Positions 46,069 through 58,159 of a stretch of DNA of 64,000 nt are shown piece by piece. Where the stretch lies: positions 1,302,001-1,366,000 of the forward strand of contig JAHBBC010000014.1 in NCBI GenBank assembly GCA_019915015.1, written 5' to 3'. The translations under genes were made by a program, and so were the position numbers. The notes beneath the pieces were generated by a model. The model saw only the letters and a list, made by a program, of their open reading frames with translations. It ran no database searches and was not told the origin of the DNA. The DNA comes from Auriscalpium vulgare (lineage: Eukaryota; Basidiomycota; Agaricomycetes; Russulales; Auriscalpiaceae). How positions within the stretch are numbered: position 1 is the first letter of the stretch; every line of letters starts with the position of its first letter.

Positions 46069-49000
46069 ATGCAAGCACCAGATAGTCGTCTGCTTCATTA
46101 CCCCATTGGCCAGCGCCCGTTCGGAGATCTGAAGGTTGGTCGCTCGGTGGAGGTCTATGTCAACGCCTTCGTCATCAGCAGACTGCCTAACAGAAAGTTC
46201 TATCACTATGATGGTAAGTGTCCTGATTGCTTATTCCAGATTGACTCGTTGACGTTGTGCCATGTGCTCACAAATGCGCAGTTGGTAAGTTAAAGAAAGT
46301 CTACGAGAGCGTGAAGTTGGGAGAATGCGCTATCTAACTAATAACAGTGTTTGTCGACAAAGAAATCAAGGACCCTCACAGAGCGCAAGAAATCATTGAG
46401 CGACTGCAGACCAGGGCGTATCCTCAGATTTTCCGACCCCGCGCCGCCTTCGACGGCAGGAAGAATATGTATACGTCGAAGCGGATTGATCAAGGTGGTC
46501 TCGTAGAGGTCAGAGAAGACATGGTTACCTCGCCTGTGCACTTTTTGACGAAGTTGTGATCCAGTTCTCTGTTCCTATGTCCGATGCGCCCAACCCCAGT
46601 CCGGCAAGCATCATCCGCGTCCAGCTCAAGTGGGTCGCAGACATTCCGCCCATGTGAGTTGCAGTACACTTCTCGTTTGATAGGCGATCTAATCACGGGC
46701 ATATTTCTTAGCATCGGTAATCTGAACAGTGTCATTGATGCCTATAACCCGAACGACTCGTCTCCGTGGCAGCCCGCGGTGAACTTGTTGCAAGTTCTGC
46801 TTCGTCAAGCACCACTTATGTGAGCTGAGATCACAAGACGCTGTCCCCCACTCTGAACATCCCTTAACAGGAGGAGGAGCGCGTATAACCGTATATCGGT
46901 GTTCGACCCGTCTAGTCGTAAGCCACTTGGTGGTGGCTTCGAGCTCTGGAGAGGCTTCTTTCAGTGAGCTCTTCAATTTTCTGCATTTGAAAGTAGCTTG
47001 ACTTGTCACCTTGTCAGTAGCGTGCGGCCAACGATAGAGAAAATGATAGTCAACGTGGACATCTCCACAGCAGTCATGTGCGTGTGTGTGGAAGTTCTTC
47101 GCTGAGACTAATCGTGTCTGCGTCCCAGATACCGGGACATCAACGTCATTGAGTGGTGTCTTCAATATCTCGATGTCACAGATATGCGGTATCTACAATC
47201 ACTCACACCGCAGACCCAGCAATGGCGGATGCTCAAACAAGCACTGCGCAAGGTGCGCGTGATCGCGAAGACACCCACGAGCAGGCACAACAACGGGCGG
47301 CCAATCAAAGATCTAATTGAACGGGGAGGTGAGTATGAGTTCGACAAAGATGGGCAAACTACGACTGTCAAGGTGCGTGTCTTCCTCCAGGCGCGGCCCA
47401 AGAAGCACAGCTCATCAAAATATATAACTGACTCCAGGAGTACTTCCGGACGCAACATGGGATCCATCTTGAACATCCGGCTCTATTCGGGATCCGCATT
47501 GAGGGCAGGCGGGCTGACATTCTGCCGGCGGAAGTCTGCTTCATCGAAGCGGGCCAGATGTACAAGAAACATCTTACTCAAGCCATGACAACGAAGGTCC
47601 GGGAATATTCGACCAGGCGCCCTGATGTTCGTTTGAGGGAGATAAGAACTGCTGTCAACGGCCAAGTAAGTTCCTTGTACCACCGGACATCAAATGAACG
47701 ACTAAATATTGCCCAGTTCCTGAACTACAGTCAATCTGATTTCGTGTCGGGTGTCGACATGACGATTGACCCGCATCCGATGAGAGTGCAAGGCCGAATT
47801 CTGACGCCACCCGCCATACAATTTCAGTCAGAGTCTGTTAAAATTGTTAGTGCACGTTCTCCGACGCTTGATGCGTGCTCATCCAGGCGCGCAGCAGGGT
47901 GAGCCAGGTGCCTGGAAGATACGACCGCAGAAGTTCTTCAGGTCGCGCAAGAGTAACTGGGCTGTCCTCAATTTCTCTTCCCTGTCTCCGCAAGACGTCT
48001 CAAATTTCATCAGCAATCTGAAGACAACGTGCGAGAGCCTTGGTATGTGGCGTTTGGCATCGATCGCCTCCCTTAATATCTTGAATTTAGGCATGCGTAA
48101 GTGAAGACCGGTCGTTTAGGGCCAAATCTCAATTTTCGACAGCCGTTGTTTGGTCACAAGGCTCGATCCGAGGTGGCAGTTCTCAAGGCGGAGTCGTCAA
48201 GGTGAGTTCCATGTTGGATGACCTGTATCTGTAACTGACGGACTGTGCAGGCGCTCGAGGAGACGTTCAGACAAACGCCGCAACCTACCTTGATCGTCAT
48301 AATACTCCCTGATCAGGTACAAACAATTCCCCAGAGGAAGATCATCAAAGTCTGGGGCGATACCGTCAAGAAAGTTGCGACTCAGTGTGTGGTCGGTCGT
48401 TGTTCCACTTTCTGGAGACAATTAGTGCTGATGCCTCGCAGATGGAAGGGAAAATCAAGGGAAGTCGAGCAAAGAACTCCTACTGCGTCAATGTCGCCAT
48501 GAAGTCAGAATACTCTACTTTCCTGTTGGCACCTGAGACTCAACTATATGCTTTGCAGACTCAATGTCAGGCTGGGCGGCATAAACTCTGTCGCCACGAA
48601 TGCAATCTATCAGAAGCTGAAGGCGGCGCCATGCATGATAGTCGGTATGCGCGACTTGCTTGTGTTACGAGTTTATGGCACATTTCCTGACTTGAATGGA
48701 TCTAGGAGCCGACGTCGGGCATGCAGGTCCCGGTATATATGGTCGACCTTCCATCACTAGTTTGGTTTCATCGTATGAGAACACCTTCGTAAGGTATGCA
48801 TCATTCTGCCGAATCCAGCACCCACGACAAGAAATCATCGACAATCTGAAGCCGATGATGGTGGTGAGCCGTTACACTCAATTCTGTCAGTTCATCATCT
48901 ATGACACTCGTTCAGGAAGCCCTGCATGCATTCTACTACAACAATCCGACATTGCGGCCGGACAATAAAGGGCCGCCTCTGCAGACGATATTCTTCTATC

Positions 49001-49974
49001 GCGATGGCGTTTCCGAGGGCGAGTACGGCCAGGTCTTTGAGGCTGAAGTAAAGGCAATCGAAGGTCCGTCCTCAGAGCAAGTTGAAGTATATTTACCGAA
49101 GAGTCTCGCGCGCCAGATGCTTGGGTGGAGTTTCACGACAGGAACAAGTGGCCAACGCCATTGTTGAAACTAACCTTCATAGTCGTCGGGAAAAGGCGCG
49201 TATATCTGTTTGCAGAGCACTGCGTGGTGTACGGCTGACATCATGGTCGTAGGCATCACATTCGCTTCTTCCCCGATTCCAATGTCAAGGACAAGTACGT
49301 ACCAGCTCGATAGTCTTCCGAACTGCTTCGACTCTTATGAAAACAACAGTGTCTGCGACAGAAGCGGCAACGTGCATGCAGGCTTCGTTGTTGACACAGT
49401 TATCGCAAACCCGACGGTGCTTGACTTCTACCTGCAGAGCCATAGCGGACTGTTGGGGAGTATGCCCATCAATTCTGTGCCTCATATTGTATTACTCGCT
49501 AACTATTCATGTGACAACTGCCAGCCAGTCGACCCGGCCACTACATTGTTCTCAAGAAAGCAGACCGCGTCACCATCGATGAGTTAGTGATGAATATTCT
49601 TCTCGACCAGCATGCTTATTTTGTGCGTACGTGATAGCTTACAGGAACTGTCTTTCTACCTTTGTCATGCCTACGCTCGCGCTGCGCGCTCTGTGTCTAT
49701 CCCGGCCCCAGTATACTGTATGCATTTCTCTGGGTTGTCTCTATCCTTTACCCACTACTTCAAACAGATGCAGACGTAGGGATCATATACCATCCTGAGA
49801 CATAGAGCTGACGACTCATTTCAGCTTGTATGCGAGCGCGCGAACTACTACTTCAGCGAAGAACTGCTCGCGTCCGAGATGTCGAGCATGGGTGACAGGA
49901 CCCAGCCATTTGATCTTGAGAAATGGGAAAAGGGATTCCGTCCTCCTGGCCCAGAAAGCATGTACTTCGTATGA
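46069..49974 (+). CDS. Argonaute (RNA-silencing slicer)
   Basis: Small-RNA-guided endonuclease of RNA interference, cytoplasmic or nuclear. The gene is intron-rich (more than a dozen exons), and I start it at the ATG at 46069 ([20 protein letters not shown]). Domain order fits: N-domain ([22 protein letters not shown]), linker 1 ([33 protein letters not shown]), PAZ ([37 protein letters not shown]), MID ([29 protein letters not shown]), and PIWI ([11 protein letters not shown]). The catalytic tetrad is visible: Asp in [10 protein letters not shown], the Glu finger in [10 protein letters not shown], Asp in [12 protein letters not shown], His in SRPGHY; slicer activity is therefore likely. The end is GPESMYFV with TGA at 49972-49974. 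The exons around 46213-46366 and at 48750-49350 are the least certain. It converges with the carrier gene, 145 bp away. Confidence 0.93.
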
Positions 49975-50119
49975 CTATGAGGGCTACGTTACGGGGCACC
50001 TGGTTCCAACTCCCGTACAAATATTCGGTGTCCGTATCCCTCCAACCAAACAACAGAGCGCGATAGGCATATATGTACCTATAACCGAACCCTCTAACCT
50101 ACACCGAAGTCTCTATCTC

Positions 50120-51728
50120 TTAAGATTTCGTCTTGTCGTTCCATCTAAGGTGACTTAGTGCAGTCTCACTGGGCAATGATAGAACATGGACGCACATATC
50201 TAAGAAGAGTTTCCACAGGATGGAGAACATCAGTCCCTGCGCACCATTCGCGATGATGCGCGTCTTCAGCCCACGTCCAAGCAAGCCACGGATGCCATCA
50301 GCCGCTACAACCGCCCGCGCCGCATCCAAGTATCCGATACGCGTTGCATTCACTTGACGGTATGTCTTCACGACGCGGAGGGAGTTTGATACGCTGTCAG
50401 ACACAACAGACGCGGCAAAGCCAATGAAGGCTTGCCGCAGGAGCTTCTCGCCGAGATTTGTCGGGTCCGGGAGTCTCTCCCCTAACCAGTTGTAGGTGCT
50501 GAACCACTGGCACATCTAAATTAGAGACGAACGGAAGGAGGACTGTCGGAAGAACGCACTGGGTAATGTCCGACGAACGTTGCGGCTGCTGTAGCCCACG
50601 CACCGTACCAAAGAGAACCAATGCCGTGCGCTTTAATCCTATTGCGCAGGATTGCCCACCCTGGTTTTCCCTGCGTCTGCAGAGTAGTCTTCAACGTGTC
50701 CACAGGTGTGAGCACCATGCGGAAAAGAGCCGCGGCGATGGACGCAAAGACCGTTTTCACAGCTGATGGAAGCTTCTTCATGACTGAGTTTGACTGTAGA
50801 AGGGCAAGAATGCCGACGTTTGCTGCGGTGTCCCCGAAGCGTGAGACGGGGCCCTGTATGAGTGCGGCGCCGAGGCCTTGGTAGTATCGTGATAAGCCAC
50901 CATCGCGGTAGAGGGTACCAATGGCTTGAGTCGTAGAGGTGCCGTATCGGTATTGGTAGTTCATGACGGTACGGAGCGGCTACGGCACGAGAGTCAGGAC
51001 ACAAAATCAAAGACAGGAAGCCAGAAAAGAAAATTGTGTCGTCCTTGACGACCAGCATTCCCCTGAGCTCAGTGGGCTGAGATGGATAAGGATAGAGTCT
51101 GAGGTCTCTCGATAGAGAGCCTACAGATCGCTTATACATAGCAAGTAAGAAAGTGTGCCGCTGGCCAACAAAGAGATTCCGGAAACAGTCCACTTTTAGG
51201 AGCAGTGATCTCTTGTATCAGGTAAAGCTTGGGAGAGAGATGATCCCAGAACGTCGTGGAAAACGCACCATAAGAGTCAGCACTTGCAAGACCATGGCTA
51301 TTGCAAACGTCTTGATCAATCATAACGCAAAGCAAAAAGTACGGTTTCACTCACCAGCCGCACCAGTCAATCCTCCTCCGAGCGCACTCTTGAAGGACTT
51401 CTTCCAATCAAACTGGACACGGTCCTCAGCACGCGCGCTCGACGATCTCCACAGGCGGCCGACTCACAGTGACATCGTCCGCATCGATGAAGGCCTTGAT
51501 GAACAGGGCAAGCAGAAAGCTTGTCCCTGACGCTAGAACAATGTACCACACCACCAGCCAGATGCTGGTTTTCTGCTTGGGAGTGGCCTCCGACACCTCC
51601 AACGCGTCCGCCTCTGCTTCGGTAGCTGTCACAGTCGCTGGGTCAACGTATTTGACTGCATCGTCCGAGGACAAGAGCGGCTGCCTCTCGGGGTCACTGC
51701 CTGCCGCTTGCTCTGCTGTCGTCGACAT
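50120..51728 (-). CDS. mitochondrial carrier-like protein with extra N-terminal TM segment
   Basis: Predicted mitochondrial-carrier-family membrane protein, substrate unknown. The first exon (from 51728, MSTTAEQAAGSDPERQPLLS) encodes an acidic N-terminus and a strong TM helix (WYIVLASGTSFLLALFIKAF). It is spliced after FIDADDVT to FDWKKSFKSALGGGLTGAA, then to MVLQVLTLM and PLRTVMNYQYRYGTSTTQA. The second repeat shows the carrier signature PVDTLKTTLQTQG near 50680-50710. The third (SDSVSNSLRVVKTYRQ) and the first (PLRTVM) lack the canonical Px[DE]xx[KR]. The stop TAA is at 50120-50122. The N-terminal extension is unusual for a carrier. If the 51450-51485 intron call were wrong, it would be a separate 100-residue protein. 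Confidence 0.8.
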
Positions 51729-52790
51729 GTTGGCCCTTGGGGGATGAGAGAAAGCGCAACCGATTCACGCGACATCGTGGGCTGGGATTTCGCGATTCGG
51801 ACCATTCGGCATCTCGCTGCCGCACGTGTCGGACCACGTCACATGGACTGTCGACTCCGTGAGTGAATCTTTACATCTGCTTGCTTGAAGGTTGTTACCC
51901 GCGGTGGTGGTTGGTGTATATCCTATAGCATCGACGTTCGAATGGTGGCTGGTCGACACGCAGAGACCGGCCCGCACGCAGAGCTCGACGCAGGTTGTCG
52001 GCCGTGCACCCGGATCCCCGCCCCTACATACTTTCGTCCGATGGTACGCGATTTCCGTGAGTACGATCGTAATATAACGTGTGGGCTGTCAATTGAGTGC
52101 GCAGACCGACGGGGAGGATGCGGCACGGAACATCAGGGCGGCCCCGCCGAGTACTTGCGAGGACGAAGGGGATGTAACGTATGGGTTAGGGAGGCAAGTT
52201 GGGCAAGCACCCTGCGAATGGTGCGTTGGAGCGATGCTCAAAGCATTTTCGCCTTTCACGGTCGATGTTGACTCATTCGACAACGAGGGGATGGTATTGG
52301 GATCTGCCTCCGCTCACACCTGTGTAAGTTGAAGGCTGGTCCACGAATCCCGGACGCTACATGTCCGGAACGAGGAGCGCAACCTACGGGTGCGGTGAGA
52401 GTGCGATTGTTACTACGCTCCGGAGACTTACTATGATCGGTCATGGAGGGTTGATCCATCCCAGCGTTCAGGTCGTGTGCACCCTGTTTGCTACGGCGGC
52501 CGACCAGCTGCTGATCCTTCTGGGTCGCATTGGTCAATTACGCGTCACTATATAGCTATGGCCACCCACACCCAAGCGTTAGTCAAAACCGACAATATGC
52601 TCTACAAGGAATCACGTACGGTAATGATTACGAGTAATGATTACGATGGTTGATGCGATGGAGAGTGCGAATGGCACAACTGGCACGGCGTTTTGTCTTC
52701 CAAGTCTGGGCGTCTGTGTCACAGCGCCGCATGCGATATGGTGTAGACGGTATATAACAGTATGCCCTCGCCGCCGATGACCCCTCCGAC
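51729..52790. other. intergenic, no supportable gene
   Basis: About 1 kb between the carrier start and the last codon of the interrupted membrane-protein gene. Short frames only. A hydrophobic minus-strand stretch near 52620-52690 may be an additional exon but has no clear splice link. Confidence 0.3.
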
Positions 52791-54273
52791 TCATGCGTTG
52801 CAATCAGCCCCTTGGTATAATATCAATGAAGCAATTGAAGCAAGAGGGAACGCACTGATGCCAGTGTAGATCCCCGTGGTCCTGATTTGCAGCGAATACT
52901 ATCGTTGCCCCAGAGTTGAACCGGGCCCCAGAGGTGAACCACTCGAATTGCTCTCGTCCTAGGCCATCACTGCCCTTGAAAATATTTACACGATATTCTG
53001 GCTATGTATTCTACACACTGTAATATTTTGAGTGCTGTATGTCACCGAAAATGTGCTGTGTGGAGGATATATATCACAGTGAAAGCGAGGTCATATGGCC
53101 GAGACCTAAAAGTTTGAGATAGTTTATATTTACATAAAATTGGCAAGGAGTCCGAAATGAAGATCTAAGAATGTTGGAAATTTCTCCGGAAGGGAATGGG
53201 CAAGGCAATGTAGAGTAATAAGAGTTCGAGCTCACGGACGTGATTCTGCGTGACAGTGGGCAGCGAGATCGTCGTGTGACATCTGTGACTTCTGCGCTCG
53301 GAGAATATGGTTCAACTCTGGGGCCCCCCTCATTTCGAGGTCTCCTCAGCGGCAACGTTCCGACAGTATTCGTAGCACACATTTAAATCTGAAAAAATGC
53401 GAAATGTGTAGGCAAGATAGATCCCAATCGAACTGTCGAGTTTTCGTGGGGAAATGTCATGTGCTGAGAGAGCTACGAGGCAATATGTGAAAACTGGTTC
53501 AACTCTGGGGCAACGATAGTAGTCCTTTTCAAAAAACCACGACGCAGTCGGCGGGTATGCGTTCGTGTCCACCCACGCCAAGTAGGTGAATCTACAAGAA
53601 TGTCAGCGGTGAGACACAGGAGCGAATCAAGTCAAGCATTCACGCAGCACGACACTCACATCACGGCGAAAATGACACCAAGCAGCCATTCGAGCACAGT
53701 AGGAACCGTGGACTCGCCGAGGAACGCGGCAATCGCTTTTAGAGTGCCTACGCCGATGATGAAAACGAGAGTGAGGATGCGGTAGCCTGTTGACTTGATA
53801 TACGAACGCCTGGAATTGGAGTGTTCGAGGTCGTGTGCCAGCATCAAGGCAGAGAAATAGCAGAAAGCTTGACTGCTCTGCATTAGTCTAGGACCGAGTG
53901 CAAGGTGTGCGACGCTGAGGCTCTGAGTCCGACAGATTCCTGATACACGGAAGGAAATCTGGCACTGGCGGAAAGCAGTCAGCTCAGCGAGAGATCAGAG
54001 GAACCTGGCCAACGGTACGACCCATGCGAACAACGTCGTGTGAAAGGGCTGGAAGGCGGTGGCGGTGATGCAGCCATACGTTGTGTCAAATCTCGAGGCC
54101 TCATATGCACAGGTGATGCACGCCGGTGGCGGGACTGGCAGGGTGACCACGCATACAATCAGACTTCCTGATAGCTCACACACTTCGTGAGCAAGGCCAA
54201 AAAGTCACTGTGACTCTGCGACTCACCTGATGGTCGACGTCTCCCCCGGACACACAAATTTACAGGGTATCAT
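52791..54273 (-). pseudogene. unrecognised multi-pass membrane protein gene, interrupted by a MITE
   Basis: I do not recognise the family. A plausible first exon starts at 54273 (MIPCKFVCPGETSTI). The next has hydrophobic stretches SGSLIVCVVTLPVPPPACIT and CITATAFQPFHTTLFAWVVP (54000-54180). An exon at 53656-53883 gives YRILTLVFIIGVGTLKAIAA and VLEWLLGVIFAVI. The exon beginning FTYLAWVDTNAYPPTASWFF then reaches EKDY at 53521, where a 621-bp insertion starts. Removing the insertion and one TA copy, the same frame continues without a stop from 52896 down to TGA at 52791-52793 through another hydrophobic segment (GIYTGISAFPLASIASLILY). As read, the protein runs into the insertion and gains an unrelated tail to 53330. 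Exon borders upstream are tentative. Confidence 0.5.
52899..53519. mobile_element. MITE with 24-bp TIRs and TA target duplication (Tc1/mariner-like)
   Basis: The termini CTATCGTTGCC...GAGTTGAACC at 52899-52922 and the exact inverse at 53496-53519 form perfect 24-bp inverted repeats. TA is present on both outer sides (52897-52898 and 53520-53521), the duplication typical of Tc1/mariner-type elements. The core motif GCCCCAGAGTTGAACC recurs inside each end, degenerate at about 52923-52939 (CCCCAGAGGTGAACC) and inverted at about 53311-53327, giving a double-repeat end structure. The 621-bp element has no transposase frame, so it is non-autonomous. Confidence 0.8.
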
Positions 54274-54552
54274 CAAACCAAGTATGCATTCACACTCGGC
54301 CGATCATCCTTCGTGAAAGACGTCTCTTATAAACCGTGACCTCCGTGTGTCGTCGAAGGGGAAGAGAGATAAGAATGAGAGCGTGAGAGGTAATGCAGAA
54401 TGGGGTAACGTGGATAACAGGAGGAGAAACAGACATTGCAATGAGGTAGACGGCGAGGGAGCGAATGGACGGCGAATATAAGGGGCTAGTAAAATTTTGG
54501 ATATACTGCATGGAGAGGAGATGAAAAACGCGGCGAGCTACGCCCAGCACCT

Positions 54553-56459
54553 TTACTCCTCCTCGACGGGAACCTCCTCCTCGTACTCGCCCTCCTCCTC
54601 AGCACTATCAAAAAGGTCATTAAGGATCGGAGGTTGACACGTAGAAGATACTTACGTCGCATCCTGGTATTGCTGGTACTCGGCAACCAAATCCTGCATG
54701 TTCGACTCGGCCTCCGTGAACTAGACAGTTGACACCAATGAGTACATACTCCAGGGCAGACATCCTGTGAGGGCTTACCTCCATCTCGTCCATGCCCTCC
54801 TGGGTGTACCAATGCAAGAACGCCTTCCTCTTGAACATGGCGGTGAACTGATCACTGACGCGGCGGAACAGCTCCTGGATGGCGGTAGAGTTGCCCAGGA
54901 AGGTGACGGCCATCTTGAGGCCACGGGGCGCGATGTCGCACTGCGCGGTGAGCACATTGTTGGGGATCCACTCCACGAAGTAAGCAGAGTTCTTGTTCTG
55001 CACGTTCTGCATCTGCTCCTCGACCTCCTTCATCGATACTTTGCCGCGGAAGACAGCAGCGACGGTGAGATAACGACCGTGCCGGGGGTCAGACGCAGCC
55101 ATCATGTTCTTGGCGTCGAACATTTGCTGCGTCAGCTCGGGGACGGTGACGGCGCGGTACTGCTGGCTGCCCCGGGCAGTAAGAGGAGCGAAGCCGGTCA
55201 GGAAGAAGTGCAGACGAGGGAAGGGCACTAAACAAATCCATGAGAAGAAGCTCAATGAAAATTATGTAGACGTACCCATGTTGACGGCAAGCTTGCGGAG
55301 ATCGGAGTTCAGCTGGCCGGGGAAGCGCAAGCAAGTCGTGATGCCAGACATGACGATGGACACGAGATGGTTGAGGTCGCCATAGGTAGGCGTCGCCAGT
55401 TTGAGAGTGCGGAAGTGGATGTCGTAAAGCGCCTCGTTATCAATACAGAAAGTCTCATCCGAGTTCTCGACGAGCTGGTGAACTGAAAGCGTCGCATTGT
55501 AAGGCTATATAAGAATCATGAGCAGCGAAGTATGACACGGGTGTGACTGAGACTCACCTCAACGACAGTGTCGGAGACCTTCGGACTAGGCACAACAGAG
55601 TATGTGCACATCATCCTGTCGGGATACTCCTCCCGAATTTTTGAGATCAGGAGTGTGCCCATGCCGGCACCAGTGCCGCCACCCAGGGAGTGAGTGATCT
55701 GGAAGCCTATGAGAAAGGAGTAAGCTCGTGTCAGACAGACACCACGTGCGTAACGCGCTGGTGCGCGGTCACGCCGGTCGCGTTGAAAGAAAATCACTCA
55801 CCCTGCAGCGCATCGGTACCCTCGGCCTCCTTACGAACGACATCAAGAACAGAGTCGACGAGCTCAGCTCCCTCCGTGTAATCTGTGTGAAGACGTCAGT
55901 CATCGGCAAGACACGGTATCATGACGACAAAAAAGGGGGAAGGTAACAACGAAGAGTAAGATTCCATGCTGGAAGCCGCAATAGAGGCCGCGAATTGAAA
56001 GGTAGCAGAGATTTACTCACGTCCTTTCGCCCAGTTGTTACCTGCGCCACTCTGGCCGAACACGAAATTGTCCGGGCGGAAAAGCCCACCAAGAGGCCCC
56101 GAGCGAACAGCATCCATGGTTCCCGGCTCGAGGTCGATAAGGACGGCGCGAGGGACGTACTTGTCGGCGCCGATCTCATTGTAGTACACGGAGATGCGCT
56201 CGAGTTGGAGGTCGTTGTTGCCCTTGTACTGGCCGTCGGACTCGATGCCGTGCTCGTCAGAGACGACCTCCCAGAACTTGACACCTGGGACACAAATGGT
56301 GATAAGAAAACAACGAGTGGGCACACGTGTCGTCAAGCGGGCGCACCGATCTGGTTACCGCACTATGAAAGGGAGAAGATATCGCGATCAGGGATGGGAA
56401 GGAGGAGCTGACACGACGGGACATACCTGGCCGGTCTGGAGGTGGACGATTTCACGCAT
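54553..56459 (-). CDS. TUB2: beta-tubulin
   Basis: GTP-binding subunit of microtubules. The start at 56459 gives [11 protein letters not shown], followed by small exons typical of fungal beta-tubulin genes. Recognisable segments: [57 protein letters not shown], the tubulin signature GGGTGAGMG near 55665-55690, [20 protein letters not shown], and [18 protein letters not shown]. The C-terminus is the acidic tail ending EEEVPVEEE with TAA at 54553-54555. At positions important for benzimidazole binding (yeast numbering), Glu198 and Phe200 are kept, and residue 167 is Tyr rather than Phe. About seven or more short introns; not every border was fixed. Confidence 0.96.
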
Positions 56460-58159
56460 TCTGTGGGACGTGTCAGCGCGCGGTGTTATGAATGGTACGA
56501 CAAAGGAAACGCGACATGAAACGCGACCCAGAGCGGCGAGAGCGTTGCACGCCGCGCGCAAGCAGAAAAGAGAGGATATACACGGCGACTCACATGAGGA
56601 GCTAAGAGGTCGAGGGTATTGGACGGGAGAGGCAGGTGTGGAGGAGAGAGTCGTCAAAAACGAGGCGGAACGTTCGGTTTGGGGTGAGCCCCAGACTTTA
56701 AAGCGGAGCCGGAATAGCGTGGCTGGTGGCGCACGCGTGCCCAACGCGAGGCCTATGATGTTGCCGACGCCGCGACGCGTTCCCCGACTGCACACTTACG
56801 TTCGACCCATGCCTGCCATCACACAGCCAGAAGTTGACGTCCTCTTCTTGCGGCTTCAGCGTCGTCTCGTTGAGTCGGGCGATTGGGACCGGTGAGTAGA
56901 CCTGTCGAAACGCGCTTCTCACTCGTCCAATTCGCGTTCAGAATTTGTCTCCTGCTCAAATACAAGCTCAATGATGCAGGCTGGCTAGGCGTCGTCCAGG
57001 GTCAAAGTAAAGGTCCGCTTTGCTGTGGGCTCGGTCTTTGGACTTCTTTGCTAACATGTCGTAAAGAGCATGCTCGGAGGATGGAATCCATGACTTTTCG
57101 TACCATCATGGCTACTCTGGAGGGTTCTCCTGGTGAGCGATCAATGCCTCTCTTCGTAAACGGCGGGTTTTGAAAGAACATTAGCCTCCGTTCCGGAGAA
57201 TGTGCGTCAAGAAGTGACTACGATCATCCGACAGGCCTTGGAGAGACAACTCGAGTGAAACTTTGGCCTTGGCCCCTGCCAGACCAGACCGGCCACGCTT
57301 CGAGCTATCGGTCATCATTCACCTACGCCTGACAGTCCAGTCCCTCTACAAGCTCCTGGTTACCCATGCCCCTCTGGATTAAGACACCCGCTCGTCGACA
57401 AGCTCCTCACCAGATGCTTGTTCTGCGTCTGTAGAACACAACCTGGGCATCGCAGTCTATAACCATGTCCACTCCCCTCTACCTCTCCCTCACTTGTGTA
57501 CCGCTCTGGGACATTATCACGAAGGCTGAGCCGACTGCAGAGAGGTGGGTAGCTCACGCTGATAACCCTGATCATTAACCTCATGTACGACCTGCAGGAG
57601 ATAGCGATGCGGCCTCGACGCCAGTTGCCCTTTGCCCGCTCCCTGCCCGTTACCTAGAATTAAACCCATGGGTGTTACAATCACAAACGCACGATAGCTT
57701 GGCGAATTGAGCAGTTGCTCCTACCTTCATGACGGTTTGGTACGAGGCTACGATAGGCGCTGCGACGTTCGACCCGCAAATACATCCTCTTGCATTCGCC
57801 ATTGAGGTCGTCGCTGTCGACAACAACTGATGAAGCCACGCGGATGTGCCGCGCAGGCCTCGAAGCGAGTACTCAGTACTCGCTGGACTGCGCACTCTGG
57901 TTGCACCCATACGCAAGTCTACGTAGAGTTGTTCTCCCGGTTAGCTCAGCAACAAAGTACTCTCGAGAAATTTATTTGCATTCTGGACTCCGTATGAAAG
58001 GGTGCGAGATGATACCCACCGTCTCAGTGTGTGGGACGCCATAAGTCCGCTGTACTGTGACACGCGACGGCTTGAAGCGACGAAGAGAACAGACGCAGAA
58101 GGTCGGACTGGCACGTTTATTGCAGGATCGGCAAGTCTAGCTGTAGCACCGAGTCTACT
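56460..58159. other. intergenic, no supportable gene
   Basis: About 1.7 kb. It contains the beta-tubulin promoter side and otherwise only short frames without motifs. Confidence 0.4.

Noticed and set aside
57940..57960. tRNA-like GGTTAGCTCAGC string
   Set aside because: No T-arm, anticodon arm or acceptor pairing could be built around it.
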